This document shows, piece after piece, positions 8,181 to 17,002 of a stretch of DNA of 64,000 nt (within the stretch, counting starts at the first letter, position 1; every line of letters begins with the position of its first letter). The notes under the pieces were generated by a model. It saw only the letters and a list, made by a program, of their open reading frames with translations, ran no database searches and was not told the DNA's origin. The DNA is from a virus. The translations under genes and the position numbers were made by a program. The stretch is taken from IMG/VR virus record IMGVR_UViG_3300026484_000105, positions 1-64,000 of that record, one strand, 5' to 3'.

Positions 8181-8595
8181 TTTTAATCTCCTCTTTCATG
8201 ATTGATTCTAGATGACTATTATCATAACTTGTTATGACTATGCCTCTACTGTTTATATTATCTAAATACAATAACGATTCATTTATATGTAACTCTACAA
8301 GCATAAATGTATAATAGTTAAGTATAGAACTTATTAAATGATCTACTTCATTTATTATATATTGATCTACAAGAGTTCCAAATGCGTCAAATACGATTTC
8401 ATTTATTAGCTCATGATGATTATATGTGTATATATCACCTCGTATAAGTTTGTTTGCTGCAGTTAGTGCTGTATCTAATATGTTCTTATAGGTATCATTT
8501 ACTCCATCAAGATGTTTGCTGTTGTCCTTGATCACTCTATATAAGTGCATGTGGTCAGGCGTAATATTTATAAAATATCTTCCATTTACATTCAT
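8161..8595 (-). CDS. Hypothetical protein, 144 aa
   Basis: A predominantly helical soluble protein preceded by an AGGAGG site. It overlaps the downstream gene by 20 bases and the upstream gene by 4 bases (an ATGA-type junction), so translation of the cluster is probably coupled. I see no motif, signal peptide or membrane segment. Function unknown; it belongs to the 7.8-11.5 kb cluster of small proteins. Confidence 0.65.
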   Translation of the reverse strand: MNVNGRYFINITPDHMHLYRVIKDNSKHLDGVNDTYKNILDTALTAANKLIRGDIYTYNHHELINEIVFDAFGTLVDQYIINEVDHLISSILNYYTFMLVELHINESLLYLDNINSRGIVITSYDNSHLESIMKEEIKNGFYTE

Positions 8596-9053
8596 TGTTC
8601 CTCCTGTTTAAGAAAAACTGCTGTTAAAGGCATTTTTCTATTTAATTTAATTTTATACCATCCAACAAACAGTAAGCCGTTACCAAACCTAGTTAGAAAT
8701 TTTTCTAATCTTAATACGTCATTTTCTATTTGGTTTAAACTAATATTAAAGGCATCTTTATTTATGAAATTTTTAATACTGGGATCCATAATGAAGCTAT
8801 CTAATATTTCAAGTATGTCTTCTGGTATTTCACCAAGATAGTATATATAGAGTATAAATTCCATATATATTATCTTATCAGTATTTTTCATATGTTTTAT
8901 GCTATTAGTTATATCTATATAGATTACAGAGTAATCATCAGTAGTGCCGTTTGATTCATAAGATTCAATTTCTTCATATATAGACGTATCTAAAATTGGA
9001 CTACTTATGGTCTTTATGTGTCCAGAATCATACAGTTGCGATGCCAGCGTCAT
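8592..9053 (-). CDS. Hypothetical protein, 153 aa, similar in layout to its upstream neighbour
   Basis: A GTG at 9065 opens the frame, but the ATG at 9053 is better spaced from the GGTGG/AAGG site, giving a product beginning MTLASQ. The second half follows the same order as the gene at 9028-9474: a hydrophobic helix pair, an acidic ED-x-LE-x-(L/F) region, then a Leu/Arg-rich helix leading to a (F/M)VGW segment. I infer the two are diverged tandem paralogues. Function unknown. Confidence 0.6.
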   Translation of the reverse strand: MTLASQLYDSGHIKTISSPILDTSIYEEIESYESNGTTDDYSVIYIDITNSIKHMKNTDKIIYMEFILYIYYLGEIPEDILEILDSFIMDPSIKNFINKDAFNISLNQIENDVLRLEKFLTRFGNGLLFVGWYKIKLNRKMPLTAVFLKQEEQ

Positions 9054-9474
9054 ATCTATTACCACCTTCTAACCAACCAACCATAATGCTGTCAACTTTA
9101 TTGGATGCTATTAACCTTATTAGCGCAGTTACAGTTATTTTTAAGACATCCTTCGTTAATAGAGGTATAAACTTATCAAAAACTTCTTTACCAATAAATA
9201 CTTCAAGAATGTTACTATTTATATCTTCATAAAGGTCATCTAAGTAAGTACCACCAACCATTTCCATTATATGTAAAAAGGTAATTTCAATAATACCCAT
9301 ATTAAAAATATGAACATCGACATCATCAATCTTTAATGGGGCATAAAAACCCATATTGACTATAACTAAATTACCATTATTAAAATCAATACCAAAATCC
9401 ATAGCATTAAATATATTCTGCGTAGTTGGATAGTAGACGGCTTTAAATTTACTTCTTATTAAATCAAGAGTCAT
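9028..9474 (-). CDS. Hypothetical protein, 148 aa, probable paralogue of the downstream gene
   Basis: The protein has an N-terminal half of short strands around IDFNNGNLVIVNMG, then helices ending in a VLKITVTALIRL segment and a MVGWLEGG segment near the C-terminus that parallels FVGW in the adjacent gene. It overlaps the genes on both sides (26 and 4 bases). No enzymatic motif is visible. Shared architecture with the neighbour suggests a duplicated structural or assembly protein. Confidence 0.6.
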   Translation of the reverse strand: MTLDLIRSKFKAVYYPTTQNIFNAMDFGIDFNNGNLVIVNMGFYAPLKIDDVDVHIFNMGIIEITFLHIMEMVGGTYLDDLYEDINSNILEVFIGKEVFDKFIPLLTKDVLKITVTALIRLIASNKVDSIMVGWLEGGNRYDAGIATV

Positions 9475-9848
9475 CTCTTTATTTCCATTTCAACTATCAC
9501 TTCGTTATTGTTGGCAACAATAAACGATTTGAATTTTGCATCTACTACCTCATTACCAAAGTTGAGGGATACTAAAGAATCCATAATGGCTTTTATTTTA
9601 AGGGTGTTCTTGGTATAAAGTCTTTTGTTTATTATACCGAAAAGATCGTTATCGTTTTCAACCTTGAACCTTTTCTTCAGATAGTTCCTGTATGCTAGAA
9701 TAGTATTGTCCTCATTAGTGACCCTTAAAGAGTAATTCTCTAAGAGCTTTATTTCAACGGGCGCTTTGCTTATTTTGCCAAGAAACTTAAGAATAAAACT
9801 AGCGTCTAATTTAACTATCTCATTTCTTGATTCATTTTTAGTTAACAT
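9471..9848 (-). CDS. Hypothetical protein, 125 aa
   Basis: A basic, mixed alpha/beta protein with an AAAGGAG site five bases before the ATG. It overlaps its neighbours by 4 and 11 bases. A KNTLKIKAIMDSL segment and an IVEMEIKR C-terminus suggest a compact fold that I cannot place in a family. It is part of the eight-gene cluster whose co-linear overlaps suggest joint expression and perhaps one complex. Confidence 0.6.
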   Translation of the reverse strand: MLTKNESRNEIVKLDASFILKFLGKISKAPVEIKLLENYSLRVTNEDNTILAYRNYLKKRFKVENDNDLFGIINKRLYTKNTLKIKAIMDSLVSLNFGNEVVDAKFKSFIVANNNEVIVEMEIKR

Positions 9849-10416
9849 CTAATCTCCTTTCATATGTTTTTATACATAATGAATGTTTTGCTGTCTTTAT
9901 ATTATTCTGACATTCTGCAAAATCAGAAACCACATAGAAGTTTTCACTCAGTAGTTCTAAGTTATCAAGCCCAACCCTTTTCATATCGATGCCCAATAAC
10001 TTTAGGAATTTATCAATCGCTAATTCTATGTTAGACATAAGAGTACCCACTAGAAGGGATAAGGCTTTACTATCCACTGAAGTCAAATCTATTGGCATCA
10101 TTTGTTCAGTATAAATTTTATCCAATAAATCTAGTATCTTTTTTGAAATTTCAAGACTACCATCGTATATAGAATTCTGTAGAATAACATTTAAACATAC
10201 ATTCGGGAATATTGAGTTAAACACATCATAACCATAAGCAGTTAAACCAGAGTCCGATGTGGTATTTAAAAGATCGTATATTTGAGAATTACTAAAGGAC
10301 TTTAGATACTGAATGTCGATTATATAAAGGTTTGTATCATATGTTATAGTAGAACATGCTATAGCATGTTCTACTAACATATTTAAAGGAAACCCATTTT
10401 CGTCTAAAACGTACAT
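9838..10416 (-). CDS. Hypothetical protein, 192 aa
   Basis: Preceded by a strong GGAGG site. The protein is mostly helical, with Leu-rich segments around residues 85-145 (ILDLLDKIY, LSLLVGTLMSNIEL) and two Cys in the C-terminal 25 residues. No known domain is recognised. It overlaps the genes on both sides by 11-13 bases. Placement in the cluster suggests a virion or assembly role, but that is an inference. Confidence 0.6.
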   Translation of the reverse strand: MYVLDENGFPLNMLVEHAIACSTITYDTNLYIIDIQYLKSFSNSQIYDLLNTTSDSGLTAYGYDVFNSIFPNVCLNVILQNSIYDGSLEISKKILDLLDKIYTEQMMPIDLTSVDSKALSLLVGTLMSNIELAIDKFLKLLGIDMKRVGLDNLELLSENFYVVSDFAECQNNIKTAKHSLCIKTYERRLDVN

Positions 10417-11123
10417 GCGTCCTCCTCTTTTAGTTCTAATTCAAAGTTATGTTTATTTAATGCCTCCTCATAACGTATAGCTCTTATATCCCCATACTTA
10501 TTAAGATGTATTCTTATCCCATCAAATATAAATCTATAATATGATGTATCATTTGCCTCCAGGATATTTATAAGTGGGTCTATTATGTGCTTATTTAATG
10601 CATTGTCAATTAGTATAAAATCCTCTTGTTCAATATTAGGAGCAGCAAAATCAATAAGGTCCTCTAAGTTTCCAGCAATTCTACTATTTAAAGTTATAAG
10701 TGAATTATCATCAATATCTGGTAATAGATTATTCTTTATAAGTAGGTCACCAAATGGATTAATATCTTTCTGTAGATAGTCCAGAACATCTTCTAATAGT
10801 TTAACGACTAAAATAGGATGCAGTGGTGTAATGCTAGCCATTTCTGGTTTATTCATCAGTATGTATGATGGAACTATTAGTTTACCTTTACTGTTAACAA
10901 TATCGATCTCATTACCATAAGGCAATGGTGCTGTTGGATCTATCTTATTGCCATTCTGGCTTATATAGAGACCATCATTTTCTTCAGTAAATGGAAATCG
11001 TTGTCCCTGAACATACACTCCAATTGGATGTTGATTATATTTACCAAGTATCTTTTCTATATACCTAAGAGGGGTCTCTATGTTTAATATAAAGGTACAC
11101 TCTGAATTTAATTCAACATACAT
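10404..11123 (-). CDS. Hypothetical protein, 239 aa
   Basis: The frame can be read from a TTG at 11153, but a GGAG site seven bases before the ATG at 11123 decides the start; this leaves one base between it and the preceding stop codon. The N-terminal half is beta-rich with many Pro and Gly (PLRYIEKILG, VYVQGQRFPF), and the C-terminal half is helical. Such a layout is common in phage baseplate or connector proteins, but I recognise no specific family. Confidence 0.6.
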   Translation of the reverse strand: MYVELNSECTFILNIETPLRYIEKILGKYNQHPIGVYVQGQRFPFTEENDGLYISQNGNKIDPTAPLPYGNEIDIVNSKGKLIVPSYILMNKPEMASITPLHPILVVKLLEDVLDYLQKDINPFGDLLIKNNLLPDIDDNSLITLNSRIAGNLEDLIDFAAPNIEQEDFILIDNALNKHIIDPLINILEANDTSYYRFIFDGIRIHLNKYGDIRAIRYEEALNKHNFELELKEEDACTF

Positions 11124-11124
11124 A

Positions 11125-11526
11125 TTACAACTCCATAATTTGGATAGAAACAATTAAATTGCTGCCTGACAGCATCGCATCTAGATTTGCTTCAACATTA
11201 CCCTTTAATTGTATTAGATTAGGATATAAGTCATCTACAGCAGTATATACCCTTTTAAAGAATACGCTGTTTAAAAGTTCATTAAAGTCATCTAATATAT
11301 TGTTAGATGGTAGTAATGCCTCTATTGTTTGATCATTATTATTACCCATAACCTTACATAATGCTTTGATTAGTAATGTTTTCTTTATCATATTTATAGA
11401 CTTAGAATCAATATTACCTGCATTATATTTGTCCTTAATATATTCAACTAGATCAACAACAACATTGTCTAAAACGTTATTCAAATTTCTAGCATCTAAT
11501 ATCAGAATTCTGTTATCACTTTTCAT
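11125..11526 (-). CDS. Hypothetical protein, 133 aa, first gene of the small-protein cluster
   Basis: A helical protein preceded by an AGGAGG site; it has no signal, membrane segment or recognised motif. It begins about 54 bases after the stop of the ligase gene (11580), so the cluster may be transcribed from the ligase unit. It heads eight genes reading to 7788. Function unknown. Confidence 0.65.
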   Translation of the reverse strand: MKSDNRILILDARNLNNVLDNVVVDLVEYIKDKYNAGNIDSKSINMIKKTLLIKALCKVMGNNNDQTIEALLPSNNILDDFNELLNSVFFKRVYTAVDDLYPNLIQLKGNVEANLDAMLSGSNLIVSIQIMEL

Positions 11527-11579
11527 TAAATCCTCCTATTTTATTGGTGTTCGTCACCAAATATCGTCATTTTAAAAAG

Positions 11580-13496
11580 TTATCTTATAACATCTAAATA
11601 GGAAATTGTTTCTATATTTAACTCCTTAGCCTTATTAAGTTTATTGCCTGCTTTATTCCCATATACTACTAAATCAGTGGTCTTACTAACGCTAGATTTT
11701 ATATTGCCACCTTGCTTCTCTATAATGTCCTTAACGGCATCTTTACCAACATGCATTGACCCAGTTAAAACGACGTCCATTTTACTATACTTACCTTTTA
11801 TAGAACCACTATCTTTGGGTTTAACTAATGAGAAAAGATCCATAACATAACTTTTATTTTTCTCCATATAATTAATAAAGTTACTTGCTATCTCATCTCC
11901 TACACCATTTATTTTAATTAGGTCATCATAATTTAATCTAAAGATATCATATGAGTAAACATCACATACCTTTTTACTAACAGTTCTCCCGAAACTACTA
12001 ATACCAAGCGCTGCCACAAACTTATATAATTCTATACTTTTACTATCTTCTATAGATTTTAGTAAGTTATTTATTTTCTTATCCTGAAACCCATCTAACA
12101 ATTCAAGTTTTTCTTTGGATAATGTATAAAGATCCCTTACATCTCTAACTAAGTTAGTCTTAACTAGAGCAGTCGCTACAGATTCACCGAGTCCCTCTAT
12201 ATTCATGTAGTCTCTACCAGCAAAGAACATAAGAAATCTTATAATTCTAGATGGACAGTTTTCATTAACACATCTTATGTCAATGTCTCCAGTCTCTAGT
12301 TTTGTTTTACATTCAGGACATACAGTTGGTTTTTCAACCTTTATTTCCAAACCAGTTCTTCTATCCTTAAATACCTTTATAATTTTGGGTATAATATCAC
12401 CAGATTTTATCAGAACCACTTGATCGTTTATTCTAATGTCTTTCTTCTCTATCTCAGAGTAGTTATGTAGAGTAACGCGTTCAACAGTACTACCATCAAT
12501 GAGTGTAGGAGACAGTATTGCCACTGGTGTTATTACTCCAGTTCTACCAACCTGATCTATTATATTAAGTACTTTTGTGGTTTTCTCTACAGCTGGAAAT
12601 TTATAGGCACAACTCCATTTAGGATATTTGTTAGTATATCCATAAACATCATGTAATTTGGCGTCATCTATCTTTATCATTAACCCGTCTATTAGCATAG
12701 ATAAACTAGGTCTATGCTCTTGTACCCACTTGTATGTATCTCTAATAGCATCTATGTTATCATGTATAAAATTAAAGGGACTATGTTTAAAACCCAGGTC
12801 CTTTAATAGATCGGCTTTATATGTTTCAGACCGACTATATCCCACTATATCTTTAGAATAGATATCCCAAGGATGAAATACTAAGTTGGCCTTTTTAATA
12901 ACACTTTGATCTAAACTGCGCAATATTCCAGCTGCAGCATTTCTAGGGTTCGCATATAGTTTTTCATTATTAATCTCTTTAGCCAAATTTAATGCATCAA
13001 AATCTTTTTTATACAGAGTTACTTCTCCAGATACCTCTATGTAGTGCGTAATGCCTATACTCAATGGTATCGTATTTATCAAAATAGCATTCCCATATAC
13101 AGACTCCCCAATTCTACCATCACCCCTAGTGATTGCATCTGTAAGCACGCCTTCGTTATATATTAGTTTTAAACTAAGCCCATCATATTTAGGTTCTAAT
13201 TTAAAACTAAGTCCTTTCTTATTAGATAGCCATTTTACTAATTCATCATCTGTGAATATATCTTCTTGGCTCCACATCCTATGTTCATGTTTTACCTTAT
13301 TAAACTTTTCAGAAACTCCACCAATCCTCCTAGTTGGACTATTTGGATGAACTTTATCAGAATGCTCTTTTTCATAGTCTAAAACCTTATGATATAAAGT
13401 ATCATATTCCTCATCAGTGGCTAGTGGATTGTCCAAAACATAATACGCATGTGCCCATTTTATTAACTTTTCTACTTCTCTTTTGTAATTAAACAT
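11580..13496 (-). CDS. ligA: NAD-dependent DNA ligase, full length (638 aa)
   Basis: The enzyme seals nicks during replication and repair using NAD+. Visible features are an N-terminal NAD-binding subdomain with SPTRRIGG (near 53-60), the adenylation motif KYDG with nucleotidyl-accepting Lys at about 103, and a TRGDGRIGE segment. A four-Cys zinc finger (CPECKTKL to CVNENCPS, about 410-434), helix-hairpin-helix repeats (INGVGDEIA) and a C-terminal BRCT domain (about 565-638, DVVLTGSM) follow. Length and domain order match bacterial LigA. Its start has an AAGGA site. It lies upstream of the small-protein cluster and downstream of the tubulin-like gene on the same strand, separated from the latter by the terminator 13530-13559. 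Confidence 0.95.
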   Translation of the reverse strand: MFNYKREVEKLIKWAHAYYVLDNPLATDEEYDTLYHKVLDYEKEHSDKVHPNSPTRRIGGVSEKFNKVKHEHRMWSQEDIFTDDELVKWLSNKKGLSFKLEPKYDGLSLKLIYNEGVLTDAITRGDGRIGESVYGNAILINTIPLSIGITHYIEVSGEVTLYKKDFDALNLAKEINNEKLYANPRNAAAGILRSLDQSVIKKANLVFHPWDIYSKDIVGYSRSETYKADLLKDLGFKHSPFNFIHDNIDAIRDTYKWVQEHRPSLSMLIDGLMIKIDDAKLHDVYGYTNKYPKWSCAYKFPAVEKTTKVLNIIDQVGRTGVITPVAILSPTLIDGSTVERVTLHNYSEIEKKDIRINDQVVLIKSGDIIPKIIKVFKDRRTGLEIKVEKPTVCPECKTKLETGDIDIRCVNENCPSRIIRFLMFFAGRDYMNIEGLGESVATALVKTNLVRDVRDLYTLSKEKLELLDGFQDKKINNLLKSIEDSKSIELYKFVAALGISSFGRTVSKKVCDVYSYDIFRLNYDDLIKINGVGDEIASNFINYMEKNKSYVMDLFSLVKPKDSGSIKGKYSKMDVVLTGSMHVGKDAVKDIIEKQGGNIKSSVSKTTDLVVYGNKAGNKLNKAKELNIETISYLDVIR

Positions 13497-13529
13497 AACT
13501 GTCCTTCTTAGATTAAAAAAATATTGTTA

Positions 13530-13559
13530 GATATAGAGTAGACGAATCTACTCTATATC
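13530..13559 (-). terminator. Rho-independent terminator after the tubulin-like gene
   Basis: A perfect 13-bp inverted repeat (13530-13542 with 13547-13559) with a CGAA/TTCG tetraloop follows the stop at 13564 by four bases. On the minus strand it is followed by an interrupted T-rich tract (13511-13530). It separates the tubulin-like gene from the ligase gene. Confidence 0.85.
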
Positions 13560-13563
13560 CATA

Positions 13564-14607
13564 TTAAAATACTAAACCATTTTCATCAGGCTTATAGTCA
13601 GTGCTAATATCATCAACTGTAGCTCTTTCAGCAGCAGCTCTTATAGTTTCTATCTCTTCTTTTAACTCATGTTCTATTATAGAGAATGAGTTGGCATAAC
13701 TAACGATATGTATTGGAAATTGCCCCTTAAACATTGATATAACATTGTTGTTATCTGTAGTACCAGCTTTATAGTGTGTCAGTCCAGTAAGATTTATATC
13801 GCATGAAATATCAGGTGTAGTTATCGTTCTTGCACCAATAGGTGTAATATGGTCAGGTAGGTTAACGTCCTTAACGAAAACACCCGTACCATATAGACCA
13901 GGTTTAACATCAAAGTCAATTTCTGTTGGATCGAAAAAACGAACCATGTCTTTTTGATCAATAGATGTGTTTTCACCAGATAAGAATAATGACAATGCAG
14001 ATAAGTTTTTGAATATCTCTTTATCAGTAAAATTAGATCTCTCATCAGTTGTATTACCTACAGACTTCATATTGTCATTATAGATAATACTTAAAGGTTT
14101 TTTACACCCTTTAGAAATACTATTGTAAGTAGCTAATGTATCTAATGTATTTTTAGTCCATTGACCATTACTAGAATCACCAACAAGAACAACAGCTGTA
14201 GGTAGACCTCTATCTAAAAGATTCTTAACTAATAGAGGAGCAGCAACAGAACCAGTACCACCAGATGCAGAAGATATAACGATATAATAAGTTGATAATG
14301 TTGGTTTAGTCAGTTGTTTTTTATCAACGAATTCTTTAATACTCTCTACAATATCTGCAGCATTTTCTCTTCTTAAACCACCACTACCAAGAATATCCTT
14401 TGTTAGACAATTTGATCTTATTAAATGGAAGTTGTCTTCATCATGATCAACGTCTTTAATGTTAGATAAAGAACTATCTATATATTCAGCGCTTATCTTT
14501 GAGAAACCATCACCAAGCTCTTTTAACGGCCCCTGTAAATTATTAACGATACTTACACCTGCTCCACCACATCCAACTAATACCATTTCACCTTGAGTTT
14601 TTAACAT
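13564..14607 (-). CDS. phuZ: Tubulin/FtsZ-superfamily GTPase, PhuZ-like, 347 aa
   Basis: The start is the ATG at 14607, which has an AAAGGA site; the frame extends to 14661 but without one. Residues 9-22 (VLVGCGGAGVSIVN) match the N-terminal glycine-rich nucleotide loop, and residues 114-121 (ASGGTGSV) match the tubulin signature loop. A TSIDQKDMVRFF segment in the middle resembles the T7 loop that completes GTP hydrolysis in the next subunit. The C-terminal tail is acidic. In phiKZ-type phages PhuZ filaments centre the phage nucleus and carry capsids; I infer a similar role. A plasmid-type TubZ or a divergent FtsZ are alternatives. The neighbour at 14619-15149 is a candidate partner. Confidence 0.8.
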   Translation of the reverse strand: MLKTQGEMVLVGCGGAGVSIVNNLQGPLKELGDGFSKISAEYIDSSLSNIKDVDHDEDNFHLIRSNCLTKDILGSGGLRRENAADIVESIKEFVDKKQLTKPTLSTYYIVISSASGGTGSVAAPLLVKNLLDRGLPTAVVLVGDSSNGQWTKNTLDTLATYNSISKGCKKPLSIIYNDNMKSVGNTTDERSNFTDKEIFKNLSALSLFLSGENTSIDQKDMVRFFDPTEIDFDVKPGLYGTGVFVKDVNLPDHITPIGARTITTPDISCDINLTGLTHYKAGTTDNNNVISMFKGQFPIHIVSYANSFSIIEHELKEEIETIRAAAERATVDDISTDYKPDENGLVF

Positions 14608-14618
14608 TATATTTCCTT

Positions 14619-15149
14619 TTATTTTCTTATTTCTGTTATTAGCTCTACAGCTAATTCCCACATCTCTTCTTCATGCCTCGTATCAGATAACAATTTATTA
14701 TCAATTATAGTTTCACAATAATCTAAGTATTGATGCTTCAAACATGACTTAAGTCTTCTATCTAAATTACCGTTTATACTAACCTTTTCATTAAATACAA
14801 GAAACATCATGTAGAAGGTCAGTAAGTCAGTATTTATATTTCCAGACTCACCTATATTGAAATTGATTCCCAAGATACTTTTTATCTCATTAAAATCATC
14901 AGTATTTACAAACTGACAAAAGTTATCAGCTAAACTAGTAATAACCTCTCTGCCAGCTTTAACAATCTCATACTCCTCTGTCACATTTGTATTTGTATAC
15001 AGCGTAAGATTTTCATTGTTACCAGCATTTGTTAAAGCAGCAGCTAAATATAAGACCTTTGCATCTTTAATAGATTCAATGTCTATTGGCTTACAGAATT
15101 CGTTACACTTAGATGTCTCAGCTGTTGACATCGTCTTTCTGTGCTCCAT
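14619..15149 (-). CDS. Hypothetical protein upstream of the tubulin-like gene, 176 aa
   Basis: The ATG at 15149 has a near-perfect AAAGGAG site; the frame extends upstream to 15221 without support and would run into the promoter-like region. The protein is acidic and helical with four Cys, two of them in CNEFC near residue 15. It is co-directional with the tubulin-like gene, 11 bases upstream of it, and just downstream of the candidate promoter 15213-15246. The pair look like a two-gene unit, so a filament regulator or cargo adaptor is possible. No family is recognised. Confidence 0.65.
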   Translation of the reverse strand: MEHRKTMSTAETSKCNEFCKPIDIESIKDAKVLYLAAALTNAGNNENLTLYTNTNVTEEYEIVKAGREVITSLADNFCQFVNTDDFNEIKSILGINFNIGESGNINTDLLTFYMMFLVFNEKVSINGNLDRRLKSCLKHQYLDYCETIIDNKLLSDTRHEEEMWELAVELITEIRK

Positions 15150-15212
15150 TGTAACTCCTTTATTTTTTAATTGCACGTTTTCTATTTGCGTACAATCACA
15201 TAATGTAGAATA

Positions 15213-15246
15213 CAGATACACTGCATCTACATTAATAATATATTGT
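15213..15246 (-). promoter_or_regulatory. Candidate promoter, degenerate copy of the AT-box/palindrome element
   Basis: On the minus strand ATATATTATTAATGTAGATG is followed by a shortened inverted repeat (GATGC-AGT-GTATC, 15215-15227). The AT box matches the one at 44879-44915 at almost every position. It lies between the RecJ stop (15257) and the start at 15149, so it would drive the tubulin-like gene pair. Confidence 0.55.
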
Positions 15247-15256
15247 TGTTTATTTT

Positions 15257-16993
15257 TTAAAGCTTATTTATATGTTCTATTTCAAGTCGTAACTCAATGT
15301 TACCTTTAAAAGTATTTAAGACAGGCCTATATACTATCCGTATTTTCATGTCCCTCTCTAATAGATCTTCATCAAATTTATTATCAAAGTTAAATATGAA
15401 ACTATCATATATAATGCCATGATTATCAAGTAATTTTAAATTAACATGTTCCGAATCTCTTCCAATATAAATAACTTTATGCAATGTAAAATCCCCTACA
15501 AAGAAAATCTTATTAAACTTCATACCAAACGGACTAAGTGTTTTAATTTCATTTATGATGGATTCATTAAGTTTATCGTTTTCAATCTTACCTATTACAT
15601 AGTGTACTTTTTTCGTTTCTTTTCCAGTTAACTGTTCTTTAGCCTCACTACCAAGTAGCTTCTTAAAATCATTTATTTTGTCAGCATGAACTTCACAGCC
15701 AGCAGCGCCTTTGTGTCCACCAAACTTAATTAATACATCAGGGGCTTTTTCCTTTATATTACTAAGTGCTGCGTGTAGGTCAAAATTTGGATTAATCGCC
15801 CTACCAGAACCATGGTAGCTATCGCCATCTTTAATAAACGTTACCACTGGTTTATTATACTTCTCACCAACACTACTAGAGACTATTCCATTTAAACCAA
15901 GTCCCTGAGTTAGAGTAATTACTAAGGCATCTTCATTTTCTGCATTTATACATTGCAATAATGCATTTCTAGTCAAATGTTTTTGTAACTTCTTTCTATC
16001 AGCATTTATCTCAAGAAGTTTTTCAAAGCTTATAACCGCATCTCTATATTCTTCTGCAATATAAAATTTAAATGCCGCATCAGGCTGACCCATTCTACTG
16101 GCTGCATTTAATGCTGGAACAATATTGAACCCAAGAGTCTCTTCATCCATTAAAACATTTACATCTAATAGATATTTAACAGCTTGCCATAATGGATCCT
16201 TTAAACTGTTTAGTTCTTTAAGTCCACTTATAGTTAATGCCCTGTTTATTGGATTGGATAAATCCATAGCATCGCCTATTGTAGATATTGCCACTATAGG
16301 TAACATATTATAAATATCAGCTACATCCGTATAACCATATTTCTCAGCTAATGAGTATGCAGTAAAGAATGCTACAGCACAACCAGATATAGATTTAAAA
16401 GTTTCATTTTTATCCTTTTGTGGATTCACGAATGCATCAGCTACCCTAGCAGATCCATCATCAGGTACTAAGTGATGATCAGTAACAACAACCTTAATGT
16501 TATGTTCTTGTAACATTTCTATGCTAGAACCGTTAGCGGATCCATGGTCAGCAGTTATCACTAAATTTATAGGATTTCTTTTATGCTCAGTAAGTATAGT
16601 GTTTAATAATTTAACTCCTATACCATTTCCATTCTCTCTCTTATTTATAATAACTTCTAGGTTATCAAGATTATACTTAAAAATATTTTTAAAGAATCTA
16701 TATAAAACTGCAGCTGAAGATATCCCATCACAATCATAATCAACTACAATAGCAATCCTCTCATTGTTCTTCATCGCATGTTCTATTAGATCCACAGCAT
16801 TGTCAACCTCAGATACTAAATTAAGAAAGTCTGGAATATCTCTTAATCTAGGATTAAATACAAATTCTATATCGCTAACAGACGTTAGTTTACTAGCAAT
16901 GATAGATGATTGTAAATCAGTATATCCTAATTCTATACTTTTGTTATATACCTCCTTATTAAGAGGTAGTTGTTTAATTGTTTCATTATACAT
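15257..16993 (-). CDS. recJ: RecJ-like single-strand DNA exonuclease (DHH family), 578 aa
   Basis: DHH-family metal-binding motifs occur in order: VDYDCDG (84-90), TADHG (147-151), TDHH (171-174) and later GDAMD (about 245). The DHHA1 glycine-rich motif GGHKGAAG lies near 435. Length and layout match RecJ, a Mn/Mg-dependent 5'-3' single-strand exonuclease in recombination and repair; the C-terminal 110 residues fit the OB-type domain. Its start has an AAGGAT site. With the polymerase, ligase, RuvC-like and SbcC-like genes it forms the phage replication/recombination set. It sits directly upstream of the tubulin-like unit on the same strand. Confidence 0.93.
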   Translation of the reverse strand: MYNETIKQLPLNKEVYNKSIELGYTDLQSSIIASKLTSVSDIEFVFNPRLRDIPDFLNLVSEVDNAVDLIEHAMKNNERIAIVVDYDCDGISSAAVLYRFFKNIFKYNLDNLEVIINKRENGNGIGVKLLNTILTEHKRNPINLVITADHGSANGSSIEMLQEHNIKVVVTDHHLVPDDGSARVADAFVNPQKDKNETFKSISGCAVAFFTAYSLAEKYGYTDVADIYNMLPIVAISTIGDAMDLSNPINRALTISGLKELNSLKDPLWQAVKYLLDVNVLMDEETLGFNIVPALNAASRMGQPDAAFKFYIAEEYRDAVISFEKLLEINADRKKLQKHLTRNALLQCINAENEDALVITLTQGLGLNGIVSSSVGEKYNKPVVTFIKDGDSYHGSGRAINPNFDLHAALSNIKEKAPDVLIKFGGHKGAAGCEVHADKINDFKKLLGSEAKEQLTGKETKKVHYVIGKIENDKLNESIINEIKTLSPFGMKFNKIFFVGDFTLHKVIYIGRDSEHVNLKLLDNHGIIYDSFIFNFDNKFDEDLLERDMKIRIVYRPVLNTFKGNIELRLEIEHINKL

Positions 16994-17002
16994 TATGTAT
17001 CC

